A stretch of DNA of 53,860 bases from the NCBI GenBank assembly GCA_017501355.1, contig JAFVXA010000017.1:1-53860 (forward strand). Direction: 5' to 3'. Below the pieces are notes generated by a model. That model was not told the origin of the DNA. It saw only the letters and a program-made list of their open reading frames with translations, and did not search any database. Of this stretch, positions 17,930 through 25,295 are shown one piece after another. The stretch comes from Oscillospiraceae bacterium. Lineage in GTDB: Bacteria; Bacillota; Clostridia; Oscillospirales; Oscillospiraceae. The first letter of the stretch is position 1, and every line of letters begins with the position of its first letter. Made by a program: the position numbers and the translations under genes.

Positions 17930-18649
17930 TTATTCTCCTTTTCTCAGCAGGTCCTGTGCGCAGCATTTTGCGGCAAAGAGACCCCATTTGATATATGCTG
18001 CCGGGGATGCCCCGGTCTTTTTTCTCTTGGTGAGCTGACTCATCGCCGCATAGCGGGCAGGACTTCTGCGCCCGTGGACGGTGACGGCGTTTTGCAGCAG
18101 CGCCGCCTTCGCAGCATCGAGGGTGAACGCCTCTGCCTCCACGGTCACATAGCCGTTTCCCACCTCCTGCGGCAGGTGGGCATCGCTTCCCGCAAAGCAG
18201 CGAAGCTGATGCTCTTCCGCAAAGCATTCCGCATAGATGTTGGCACAGGAGATCTTTCGATCAGCGCGACTGTTCCAAACCTCTACGCCATTGAGCAGGT
18301 GGACAATGGGTTCGATGCGGGAGGGATCGGTGTGATGCTCGAAGGGGTGCGCCAGTACGGCGATGCCGCCTTGGGCGTGGATGCGCTGTACTGCTTCTTC
18401 AAAATCCCGGGTCTCAATGGGCTGCGAGACAAACAGTCCCAGCAGGTGCCCATACTGGGTGGAGACCTCCACGCCGGGAATCAGCAGGAAATCGGGAAAC
18501 ACCGCAGCTTCTGTCAGCACCCGGTCATGGTCGCAGACCGCGCAGCCGTTGAGCCCCTTCGCCTTGCAGCGGGATACGATTTCGTTCAGCGGCATACGCC
18601 CGTCGGGGGAGTGCTCGGAATGAATGTGCAGATCCAGTTTCAGTTCCAT
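17930..18649 (-). CDS. PHP-domain metal-dependent phosphoesterase
   Basis: 239 residues. It opens with DLHIHSEHSPDG, the first metal-binding motif, followed by CDHDR, PGVEVS, LAHPFEH and FAGSDAHLPQEVG, the standard set for a trinuclear-metal PHP phosphoesterase. It lies 2 nt after the ATP-grasp gene and 4 nt before the deacetylase gene, so all three are probably translated from one message. The substrate is unknown; related stand-alone PHP proteins hydrolyse small phosphates or nucleotides. The C-terminal ~50 residues are basic. Confidence 0.88.
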   Translation of the reverse strand: MELKLDLHIHSEHSPDGRMPLNEIVSRCKAKGLNGCAVCDHDRVLTEAAVFPDFLLIPGVEVSTQYGHLLGLFVSQPIETRDFEEAVQRIHAQGGIAVLAHPFEHHTDPSRIEPIVHLLNGVEVWNSRADRKISCANIYAECFAEEHQLRCFAGSDAHLPQEVGNGYVTVEAEAFTLDAAKAALLQNAVTVHGRRSPARYAAMSQLTKRKKTGASPAAYIKWGLFAAKCCAQDLLRKGE

Positions 18650-18651
18650 CG

Positions 18652-19758
18652 TTATCTCCCCGGCAGATACTGTTTCAGATATTTCCGCATGGGAGCGGGA
18701 TCTTCGGGAGAGGAGAGGGCTTCCTTCGCGGTGAAGAAATCACCCACGCCTTCCGTGAACTTTTTCCAATAGCCGTGGCGAAGATACTGGAAAATTGCCA
18801 CCGTGTCATTGAGCAGGAAGCGCATCCGCACCCCTGTCTTATAGTCGCAGGGCTGGTATTCCACCTTCTCGCCTGCGGCGGCAAGGGCATATTTGAAGGT
18901 AAAGGGACTTTCGGCGCACTCTGTCATGGGGAAGCTGCCCCAGATGCGGGGGTTCACCTCCAGCACGTGCTCGCCCTTGAACTCCACCATCGCCATGCCG
19001 CAGAAGCCAAAGGACTGCAGCAGACGGTATGCCTTGTCGATCATTTCCGCGTCATAAAAGCTCTCGCAGCAGGTGGAGGGACCGCCCGTGACAGGATATT
19101 CCCGCACACGGCGATGGCAGATGGCAGCAAGGAGCTGACCGTCTGCGCCCAGCAGCAGGCTTGCGCCCGCGCCGTCACCGACCACCATTTCCTGCACGAT
19201 GGGCTCGGGGTCATAGACGCACATACGGGAAAGGTGGGCATCAAACTGCTTGTCGTCGTGGGCGACGGCATAGCGCTCCGATGCCTTCAGACCAAACTTC
19301 TCGCCGCAGTGAGGCTTGATGATGACAGGATAGCGTTCGGGTCTGCCCTTATACTGCCGCGGCACGGCGATGCCCAGCTCCTCGCAGCGCTGATGCACCG
19401 CTTCCTTGTCGTTCAGCTGATCCAGCACCTCGGGGGGCGCGATGAGGAAATCTGCCACCTCCGCAGAGCGAGGGCGGTGGCGGGAGACGGTGTTGAGGGA
19501 GACTGCGCCCACGCAAAGCAGAATGGGGCGGTCAAAGGTGCTGAGGAAGCCCAGCAGACGGTCAGCGTAGCTCTCGTCCGCGGCTTCGCCCTCAAACCAG
19601 TGGATATGGGACACATAGCGGGAGGAAAACACCGGCGGCTCAGCCGCCACATCGCCGCGGGTCTGGGTAACGACCACGTTGTAGCCTGCGCGTCCCAGAG
19701 CGCGGGCAGCGGCAATGGAAGATCTGTATTTTCCGTCTGTAATAACAACCGTTCGCAT
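18652..19758 (-). CDS. ATP-grasp ligase-like protein
   Basis: 368 residues. An N-terminal Rossmann-like segment (VVITDGKYRSSIAAARALG) precedes an ATP-grasp domain (PVIIKPHCGEKFGLKAS, IVQEMVVGDGAGASLL, and metal-binding MVEFKGEHVLEVNPRIWGS). This resembles carbamoyl-phosphate-synthase-like or PylC/D-Ala-ligase-like enzymes that join a carboxylate to an amine or thiol. First gene of the operon with the PHP and NodB genes; GGGAGGT precedes its start. The substrate is unknown; cell-surface glycan or peptide modification is an inference from the NodB-SLH partner. Confidence 0.87.
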   Translation of the reverse strand: MRTVVITDGKYRSSIAAARALGRAGYNVVVTQTRGDVAAEPPVFSSRYVSHIHWFEGEAADESYADRLLGFLSTFDRPILLCVGAVSLNTVSRHRPRSAEVADFLIAPPEVLDQLNDKEAVHQRCEELGIAVPRQYKGRPERYPVIIKPHCGEKFGLKASERYAVAHDDKQFDAHLSRMCVYDPEPIVQEMVVGDGAGASLLLGADGQLLAAICHRRVREYPVTGGPSTCCESFYDAEMIDKAYRLLQSFGFCGMAMVEFKGEHVLEVNPRIWGSFPMTECAESPFTFKYALAAAGEKVEYQPCDYKTGVRMRFLLNDTVAIFQYLRHGYWKKFTEGVGDFFTAKEALSSPEDPAPMRKYLKQYLPGR

Positions 19759-19814
19759 AAGCCTACCTCCCGATTTCAGAATCGTATGTGGGGAGTGCCT
19801 ACTCCACCAACTTT

Positions 19815-19844
19815 ATTATAAAGGAAAGGGCAGGGGATATGCAA
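19815..19844 (-). promoter_or_regulatory. Promoter of the ATP-grasp operon
   Basis: On the minus strand TTGCAT (19844-19839), an 18-nt spacer and a perfect TATAAT (19820-19815), about 57 nt before the start at 19758. Confidence 0.65.
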
Positions 19845-19865
19845 GGAGGAATTGCGGGCAAAAGG

Positions 19866-19892
19866 AAACAGCCGCCTCCATGGCGGCTGTTT
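19866..19892 (-). terminator. Intrinsic terminator
   Basis: An 11-bp perfect stem (19866-19876 with 19882-19892), TCCAT loop. It lies directly after the stop of the short minus-strand frame at 19896 and probably ends the aldo-keto reductase transcript. Confidence 0.8.
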
Positions 19893-19895
19893 GTA

Positions 19896-20072
19896 TCACT
19901 GGTATCCGAATTTGATGTTGGGGTTCTTGCTTTCAAGCAGACGGTAAAGCTCCGGCAGCTGCGCCAGCTTGGGGGCAGTCTCCAGACTTTTCCGGAATTT
20001 TCTGCCCTCCCGCAGGGGAAGACGCGAAATCAGCAAAAAGACAAGACAGCGCGGGACCTTTCCGGTCGTCAA
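19896..20072 (-). pseudogene. Short open frame, possibly the tail of a decayed gene
   Basis: A minus-strand frame of 58 codons from a TTG at 20072, or about 64 codons from the preceding stop. Its last 40 residues have normal gene-like composition (KLAQLPELYRLLESK, ending NIKFGYQ), and a terminator follows three bases after the stop. There is no ribosome site at the TTG and no upstream continuation, so it may be the 3' remnant of a deleted gene or a small unrecognised protein downstream of the aldo-keto reductase. I cannot name a family. Confidence 0.4.
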
Positions 20073-20117
20073 CGAAGCAGGTGTCCATTCGCACCTTTAC
20101 ACGGGCGAACCATGCGC

Positions 20118-21107
20118 TTACAGACTGATTTTGTCGATCAGTGCCAGCTCGTCCGCGGTGAAGCTCGTATTTTCTGCCGCCTTGATGTTGTCCAGCACCT
20201 GCTCGGGGCGGGATGCGCCTGCAAGGACGCTGGTGACGATGCCATCGCGGAGGATCCAGCTCAGTGCCATCTGGGCGAGGGTCTGCCCGCGCTGCGCTGC
20301 AAGGTCGTTGAGCTGACGGATCTGCTCCAGCCGTTCCTCCGTCAGCGCAGATTCCTTGAGGAAGCGGGTGTCCGTGCGGATGCGACTGTCAGCGGGAATG
20401 CCTTTGAGATAGCGGTCGGTCAGCATACCCTGCGCGAGGGGGGAGAAAGCGATGATGCCCTTGCCGAGTTTGGCGGCGGTGTCCTTCACCCCGTTCTGTT
20501 CAATGGTGCGGTCAAAGATGGAATAGCGGTTCTGGTTGATGACGAAGGGAACGCGCAGATCGGCGAGGATCGCCGCAGCCTGCTCCAGACGGGGACCGTC
20601 ATAATTGGAAAGCCCCACATACAGCGCCTTGCCGGACTGCACAGCCGTTGCGAGAGCGCCCATGGTCTCCTCCAGCGGGGTGTCGGGATCGGGACGGTGG
20701 TGATAGAAGATGTCCACATATTCCAGTCCCATGCGCTTCAGGCTCTGATCGAGACTGGACAGCAGCTGCTTGCGGCTGCCCCACTCGCCGTAGGGACCGG
20801 GCCACATCCAGTAGCCGGACTTGGTGGAGATGATCAGCTCGTCGCGGTACGCGCCCAGATCCTCCTTGAGGATTCTGCCGAAGTTGATCTCAGCCGTGCC
20901 CTCGGGAGGACCATAGTTGTTGGCAAGGTCAAAATGGGTGATGCCGTTGTCAAAGGCGGTAAAGCACATCTGCTGCATATTGTCAAAGCGACCGGTATTG
21001 CCGAAGTTGTGCCAGAGGCCCAGAGAGACCGCGGGCAGTTTCAGTCCGCTGGTTCCAAGGCGGTGATAGGGCATGGTGTCATAGCGCTTGTCCGATGCAA
21101 GATACAT
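20118..21107 (-). CDS. Aldo-keto reductase, YghZ/L-glyceraldehyde-3-phosphate reductase type
   Basis: 329 residues, close to full length for YghZ. Shared signature blocks include LPAVSLGLWHNFG, GITHFDLANNYGPPEG, YRDELIISTKSGYWMWPGPY and SLDQSLKRMGLEYVDIFY. The catalytic tetrad Asp/Tyr/Lys/His is visible in FDLANNY, STK and FYHH. The family reduces aldehydes such as L-glyceraldehyde 3-phosphate and methylglyoxal with NADPH. AGGAGG precedes the start. It stands alone with its own promoter, which fits a detoxification role, inferred from the family. Confidence 0.92.
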   Translation of the reverse strand: MYLASDKRYDTMPYHRLGTSGLKLPAVSLGLWHNFGNTGRFDNMQQMCFTAFDNGITHFDLANNYGPPEGTAEINFGRILKEDLGAYRDELIISTKSGYWMWPGPYGEWGSRKQLLSSLDQSLKRMGLEYVDIFYHHRPDPDTPLEETMGALATAVQSGKALYVGLSNYDGPRLEQAAAILADLRVPFVINQNRYSIFDRTIEQNGVKDTAAKLGKGIIAFSPLAQGMLTDRYLKGIPADSRIRTDTRFLKESALTEERLEQIRQLNDLAAQRGQTLAQMALSWILRDGIVTSVLAGASRPEQVLDNIKAAENTSFTADELALIDKISL

Positions 21108-21189
21108 ATCGTGTCCTCCTTGTAGTGTGATCGCTGTGGCGTGACGGCACTGTTTCCGTCAGTCACAGGCGCATATTGATTTCTCCTGT

Positions 21190-21219
21190 AGTATACCACG
21201 GAAGGGGAGGGGGATTCAA
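21190..21219 (-). promoter_or_regulatory. Promoter of the aldo-keto reductase gene
   Basis: On the minus strand TTGAAT (21219-21214), an 18-nt spacer ending TGG and TATACT (21195-21190), an extended -10. It is ~80 nt before the start codon. Confidence 0.6.
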
Positions 21220-21292
21220 TGTGCTCGTCTATCTCTAACCCGAAGGTAAAAAAAGAAGAACTCCCAGATAATCTGGAGGTTCTTATGGCATT

Positions 21293-21883
21293 TCAGACCA
21301 ATTTAGATACGTCATCCGCATATAGCTTTATGCTGTCAATTGCTGTTCTGATAATTGCAGATAAATAAACCAATGTTTTTTCTTTATCGCAGGTTTCTTT
21401 CTCCCTTACCCAGTCAATCAACATCCCGGCAAGAGCTTCTGTATAAAACACGGCAGCAAACTTCTTGAACTCTATCGGTAGTTTCTTTTCGAGGTTCACT
21501 TCTGCCGCGTCGATTACGGAAGATACGATTCCCCCAAAATCCGCGTAGAAGAACCGCTTCATTTCATCTCGGCTGATAGAGTGACAGGCGCAATTTACCA
21601 AGTACTCATTTTTATCCACATAATCCATAACGAAACGGATGGCCTGTTCATAGTCTGTCAGAAGATCAAACTGCTTTACGATGTCAATGGCTTCCTCCTC
21701 GAACATCCACGTGAGCAAAGCATATATGTCCTCAAAATGATAGTAGAATGTCTTTCGGTTCACACCACAGTCGGCGATGATCTCGCTCACTGTGATTTTG
21801 GAAAATGGCTTGTGCTTCATCGCTTTTTTCAAGGATGCGGCAAGCATCTTTTTCGTATTATAAGTCGTTATCTCATGCTTCAT
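21293..21883 (-). CDS. TetR/DhaS-like transcriptional regulator
   Basis: 196 residues. The N-terminal helix-turn-helix is typical of TetR regulators (FSKITVSEIIADCGVNRKTFYYHF), followed by an all-helical ligand domain like that of DhaS-type members. Start 21883 follows GGTGAT; the longer frame to 21961 has no ribosome site. The gene is AT-rich compared with its left neighbours and marks the start of the low-GC island. It is divergent from a 48-residue protein across ~175 nt, its likely control region. The effector is unknown. Confidence 0.85.
   Translation of the reverse strand: MKHEITTYNTKKMLAASLKKAMKHKPFSKITVSEIIADCGVNRKTFYYHFEDIYALLTWMFEEEAIDIVKQFDLLTDYEQAIRFVMDYVDKNEYLVNCACHSISRDEMKRFFYADFGGIVSSVIDAAEVNLEKKLPIEFKKFAAVFYTEALAGMLIDWVREKETCDKEKTLVYLSAIIRTAIDSIKLYADDVSKLV
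21296..21310. repeat. Left arm of a 15-bp perfect inverted repeat
   Basis: GACCAATTTAGATAC here is the exact reverse complement of 22368-22382. It covers the last codons of the TetR gene (encoding VSKLV). The two arms enclose the TetR gene and the small divergent gene. Confidence 0.7.
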
Positions 21884-22059
21884 AAACAGTATCACCTTCA
21901 CCTTTAGTATACAGCTGTCCAAAAGATTTTCAATGGACACATCTACCCATTTGCCCATCAAATATTCCGTTTTGTCCCTTTTTTACTCATGCTACATGAT
22001 TTGACCATTTTTTCTTGCATCCTTTCTCTATAGAATGCAGACAGAAAGGAGTTTCGAGC

Positions 22060-22206
22060 ATGAAAAAAATCAAAGAAATACTATCGGAACTGATTCAAAC
22101 CACAAATTTTGATGGACTGCGGGTAACACTCACGGGAGATGGCAGCATTCGGGAAACGATGCGGGCTCTCCGCAGACAGGAAGAATTAAGGGAATATTGG
22201 AAATAA
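22060..22206 (+). CDS. Small hypothetical protein divergent from TetR
   Basis: 48 residues beginning MKKIKEILSELIQ and ending RRQEELREYWK, charged and helical with no membrane segment. AAAGGAG precedes the ATG at 22060, and a terminator begins right at the stop. Small size, a proper ribosome site, own terminator and divergence from a TetR gene support it as a real regulated gene. I do not recognise a family. Confidence 0.6.
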   Translation: MKKIKEILSELIQTTNFDGLRVTLTGDGSIRETMRALRRQEELREYWK

Positions 22207-22235
22207 ATTATGAGCAGGCAAAGCCTGCTCATAAT
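22207..22235 (+). terminator. Terminator of the 48-residue gene
   Basis: A perfect 13-bp stem (22207-22219 with 22223-22235), loop AAA, then CGTTTT. Confidence 0.8.
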
Positions 22236-22327
22236 CGTTTTACAAGAGAAAAATTTAGTTCAGTTCCCCTCAGTCATCCATTTTCAAAGGTAGGTATCTT
22301 TTTTCGCAACCTTAAATGAGATACGAA

Positions 22328-22358
22328 AAACCCTGAAACCTTTGCGGTTTCAGGGTTT
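22328..22358 (-). terminator. Orphan terminator pointing left
   Basis: A perfect 13-bp stem (22328-22340 with 22346-22358) followed on the minus strand by TTTTT. No minus-strand gene ends just upstream of it, so it looks like the remnant of a deleted gene. The rest of 22236-22491 holds no supported gene. Confidence 0.6.
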
Positions 22359-22367
22359 CCGGGCGAT

Positions 22368-22382
22368 GTATCTAAATTGGTC
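22368..22382. repeat. Right arm of the 15-bp inverted repeat
   Basis: GTATCTAAATTGGTC is the exact reverse complement of 21296-21310, followed by GCCAACCATGG. It lies 10 nt after the orphan terminator. Confidence 0.7.
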
Positions 22383-22491
22383 GCCAACCATGGCTTGCGG
22401 GGTATATTTAGATATTTATTCTGTTGCGCAAAACCCTCGCTGATTTCATCTCAAATTTTTGCACTCTCACTTAGGATTGCGCGCTTTCTAA

Positions 22492-22520
22492 TGGACAAAT
22501 TGTTTCCTCTGATGTATAAT
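22492..22520 (+). promoter_or_regulatory. Strong promoter of the P-loop/deaminase gene
   Basis: TGGACA (22492-22497), a 17-nt spacer and a perfect TATAAT (22515-22520). This predicts a short leader with GGAGG at 22547-22551 before the ATG at 22559. Confidence 0.7.
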
Positions 22521-22558
22521 ATAATATACTTACTCTAAGAAAACTTGGAGGTAGTTAT

Positions 22559-23734
22559 ATGACTATAATTGGTTTGGTCGGCCCGTTTGGAAGCGGCTGC
22601 TCTTTTGTGGCAAAAGAAATTTTAGAAAAAGAATTTGGTTATTGCTATATTTCTCTTTCTGATATTTTGCGTGAGGAATACTGGGCGGAGAACAGCCTCG
22701 ATGCCGGAACCCCTATCGAGCGCAATACCATGCAAGATTTTGGCGATGCCGTACGCAGTAAGCATGGAGCAAATTATCTATCAAGAAAAGCAGTAGAAAA
22801 AATAGCTGTGATTTCTGATTCAGGCAAAGACAAGTTTGTTATTGACAGCATTCGAAATCCAGAAGAAGTTTATTATTTGAAATCTCAATATGTTGACTTT
22901 TTTGTTTTTGGAATATTTGCAGGAAACAATCTGAGATGGGAGCGTATTCAATCTACATACAGTGGAAACCAGGCACAATTCCTTGCGGACGAAAAACGAG
23001 ACAAAGGCGGAGACAAAGTTGCTCATGGTCAACGTGTCACAGATGCTTTTTTAACCTCTGATGCTATAATTCTTAACGAAGCTCCTATTGTTAACAAAAA
23101 CGAAGCGTTTTTGACCCTGAAAGCCAAAGTCGAAAAGTATATCGGTCTATTTACCGGGAGAGCAACCGACAAATCCCCCACAGAGGTAGAATCTATTATG
23201 TGCATGGCATATTCAAACAGCTTGCGTTCAAGTTGTTTGAAACGTAAGGTTGGCGCAGTAATTGTTGACTCGAAGGGGAATGTGTTTAGCTCAGGTTATA
23301 ACGAAGTACCTCTTTTGGAAAAGCCTTGCTTAAATATGTACGGTGGATGCTATCGTTCTGTTAGTAAAAACAAGATCGAGCAGTTATTCAACAAAGATGG
23401 GGTGCCCGGAGATCTAAAGGGCAGTGTAATGGCACAAGTAAAGCTTCTTGAAAAATGTCGTGCGCTGCACGCTGAAGAAAATGCCATTTTAAACGTTGCT
23501 CGGTTCGGTAGTGCAGCAGTACTAAAAGATGCTACCCTTTATACTACAACGTATCCTTGTAATTTATGTGCTAATAAAATTGCACAGGTAGGTATCAAAA
23601 AAGTTGTTTATTATGAACCTTATCCCGTTGAGGAAGCAAAGATTACACTAGAGAAGGCTCACGTTGAACAAGAAATGTTTGAAGGCATCACCTTCAATTC
23701 TTACTTCCGTGTTTTTAATGAAATTATTTTGTGA
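22559..23734 (+). CDS. P-loop kinase-like + cytidine deaminase fusion, DcdV/anti-phage dCTP-deaminase-like
   Basis: 391 residues. Residues 1-195 resemble a nucleotide-kinase fold with a P-loop GPFGSGCS (8-15), in which Cys14 replaces the usual Walker lysine; IDSIRNPEE follows at 95-103. Residues ~205-390 are a deoxycytidylate-deaminase domain with HAEE (His304, catalytic Glu306) and PCNLC (Cys334, Cys337) as zinc ligands, so the active site is complete. The same two-domain order is known for DcdV/dCTP-deaminase proteins, which deplete deoxycytidine nucleotides during phage infection; those I recall are longer. Low GC, a private promoter and an adjacent IS support recent transfer. Defence function is inferred. 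Confidence 0.85.
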   Translation: MTIIGLVGPFGSGCSFVAKEILEKEFGYCYISLSDILREEYWAENSLDAGTPIERNTMQDFGDAVRSKHGANYLSRKAVEKIAVISDSGKDKFVIDSIRNPEEVYYLKSQYVDFFVFGIFAGNNLRWERIQSTYSGNQAQFLADEKRDKGGDKVAHGQRVTDAFLTSDAIILNEAPIVNKNEAFLTLKAKVEKYIGLFTGRATDKSPTEVESIMCMAYSNSLRSSCLKRKVGAVIVDSKGNVFSSGYNEVPLLEKPCLNMYGGCYRSVSKNKIEQLFNKDGVPGDLKGSVMAQVKLLEKCRALHAEENAILNVARFGSAAVLKDATLYTTTYPCNLCANKIAQVGIKKVVYYEPYPVEEAKITLEKAHVEQEMFEGITFNSYFRVFNEIIL

Positions 23735-23752
23735 GGACAATTGGAGGCAGTT

Positions 23753-23932
23753 ATGAAACTTTGCAAAAAATGCGGAAAGCTAATGGGGTATAATTCATAT
23801 TTTGGCGGGTACTACTGTACATCGTGTGGAAAATTAGAAGTTGAACGAAAAAGTACAATCACCATTGTTCGTAAACAGCTTAAAAGGAAAGAAGTTATTC
23901 CTAGCAAAGTGGTTGTCTATTCAGAAACTTAA
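23753..23932 (+). CDS. Small zinc-ribbon protein downstream of the deaminase
   Basis: 59 residues. Two CxxC pairs (Cys4/Cys7 and Cys22/Cys25) form a zinc ribbon; the rest is basic (KQLKRKEVIPSK). It starts 18 nt after the deaminase stop with its own GGAGG, and a terminator follows, so the two genes form an operon. The codon just upstream of its ribosome site is an in-frame TTG, which is unlikely to be the start. It could be an accessory or regulatory partner of the deaminase. I do not recognise a named family. Confidence 0.7.
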   Translation: MKLCKKCGKLMGYNSYFGGYYCTSCGKLEVERKSTITIVRKQLKRKEVIPSKVVVYSET

Positions 23933-23963
23933 TCAAACCCCAAATTAACAATATGAATTGCAT

Positions 23964-23996
23964 AGCACGAAAGAGGCGCCTTGCCTCCTTCGTGCT
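23964..23996 (+). terminator. Terminator of the deaminase operon
   Basis: A 14-bp stem with one mismatch (23964-23977 with 23983-23996), followed by TTTTT. Confidence 0.8.
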
Positions 23997-24091
23997 TTTT
24001 CATAAGTAAGGCTTTTCCTGCCGCATTATCGTATGTTGAGTTCCTTTCTGCTATAATGAATCACATTTCGTTGTAGCAAAGGAGAAAACCT

Positions 24092-25235
24092 ATGGGACAA
24101 AAACATTATCCCAAATCACTCAGAGATGAAGCCGTACTTTTTTATGAACGAGGTCACACCTTCGCAGAAACCAAGGTCAAGTATGGTATGGCCCAAAGTA
24201 CATTCTATGAGTGGAAAAAGCAGTTCGATCAGGCGCATCCTGTACCAGAAGCCTCCGGAACTGATCTCAGAGCCACAAGAAAGGCAAAACGCCATCTGGA
24301 AAAGTTGTCCTTAGAACTGGAAGTTCTGCGGCAATGTCCATGTGGTATCAATGCATCAATCGATGAGAAAATGGCGGCAATCGCGTCCCTGGGGAATAAG
24401 TACTCCATTCATGTGCTTTGTGATGCGCTGGGTCTGCCTCGAGGAACATATTATAACCGTAAACGCAGGGAAGGAATGCTAACATCATACGAACTGAACG
24501 ATGAAGCTATAAAGCCTTTGATTGAAAAAATCTTTCTCGACAGCAAGCGACGGTTTGGACGTAAACCTATCCATCACAAGCTATCCGACATGGGTTATCG
24601 TGTCAGCGAAAAGCGTATTGCCCGGCTGATGAGAGAGATGGAGTTGGAGGTTGCCAAACCTACATACAAAGCCATACATCAAAAGCCGTTGCCTCGCACC
24701 TACTTCAAAAATTTACTCACGCGACAGTTTGACCAAGCGAAACCGGATCTTGTTTGGGTGAGTGATATTACCTATGTGAAGGTTGGCGAACAATACTATT
24801 ATGTTTGCGTGATCCTGGACCTGTTTTCCAGAAGGGTTCTTTCATATCGGATCTCTGATACCATTGACACGAGCTTAAGCCTCTCGACCTTTGAAGATGC
24901 ATTCCGCTTCCGCCAACCACAAAATCTTCTATTTCACAGCGACCAAGGAGTGCAATATACCGCCTACGTTTTTCGTCAGCGTTTACGGGATCTGCAGGTA
25001 AAACAATCCTTTTCCACACCGGGCAATCCCTATGACAACTCGGTATGCGAGTCCTTTTTTCACACATTAAAAAAAAGAAGCCCTCTACCATCATCTTTAC
25101 GAAACACCGCAAGAGCTGGAAGAGGTTCTAGACGAATATATTGACTTTTATAATGGCTATCGGCCACACAGAAAGCTGAACATGAAAACTCCGATTCAAT
25201 ACGAAACGGAGTTCTTTTCTGCTGCCTGCAGATAA
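24092..25235 (+). pseudogene. IS3-family transposase with a late frame break
   Basis: The first frame runs 24092-25144. It has an OrfA-like HTH (SLRDEAVLFYERGHTF), continuing in the same frame into the OrfB part (YSIHVLCDALGLPRGTYYNRK) and the integrase core. DDE residues are visible: DLVWVSDITYV, FHSDQGVQYT and SVCESFFHTLKK. After an A8 run (25069-25076) the frame goes wrong; with seven A it would continue EALYHHLYETPQELEEVLDE to a TAA at 25233-25235, the normal family ending. So the catalytic residues precede the break and ~50 residues are lost or restored by slippage. Fused OrfAB without the usual internal frameshift is also notable. Confidence 0.85.
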
Positions 25236-25244
25236 ATGAAAGAT

Positions 25245-25285
25245 CCCCACCTTTGAAACCGGAGTTACCGGGTTCGAAAGTGGGG
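25245..25285 (+). terminator. Imperfect hairpin at the IS right end
   Basis: CCCCAC pairs with GTGGGG and CCGG with CCGG, with small bulges. It lies between the transposase stop and the tRNA 3' end. It may terminate the transposase message or form the element's end. Confidence 0.5.
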
Positions 25286-25295
25286 ACCTATTCAA

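Larger units (their letters stand above)
24050..25290 (+). mobile_element. IS3-family insertion sequence (ends not resolved)
   Basis: One transposase gene with a HTH and a DDE domain, bounded on the left by AT-rich sequence after the deaminase terminator and on the right by a hairpin and the initiator tRNA gene. I could not find convincing terminal inverted repeats or a target duplication by eye, so the limits are approximate. Confidence 0.6.

Noticed and set aside
21245-21290. Terminator after the TetR gene
   Set aside because: The hairpin formed by GAACTCCCAGA and TCTGGAGGTTC has a G-T pair and a C-A mismatch; plausible but too weak to list as a feature.
24092-24400. Programmed -1 frameshift between OrfA and OrfB in the IS3 element
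   Set aside because: HTH and integrase parts are in one continuous frame here; the only frame break is near the C-terminus.
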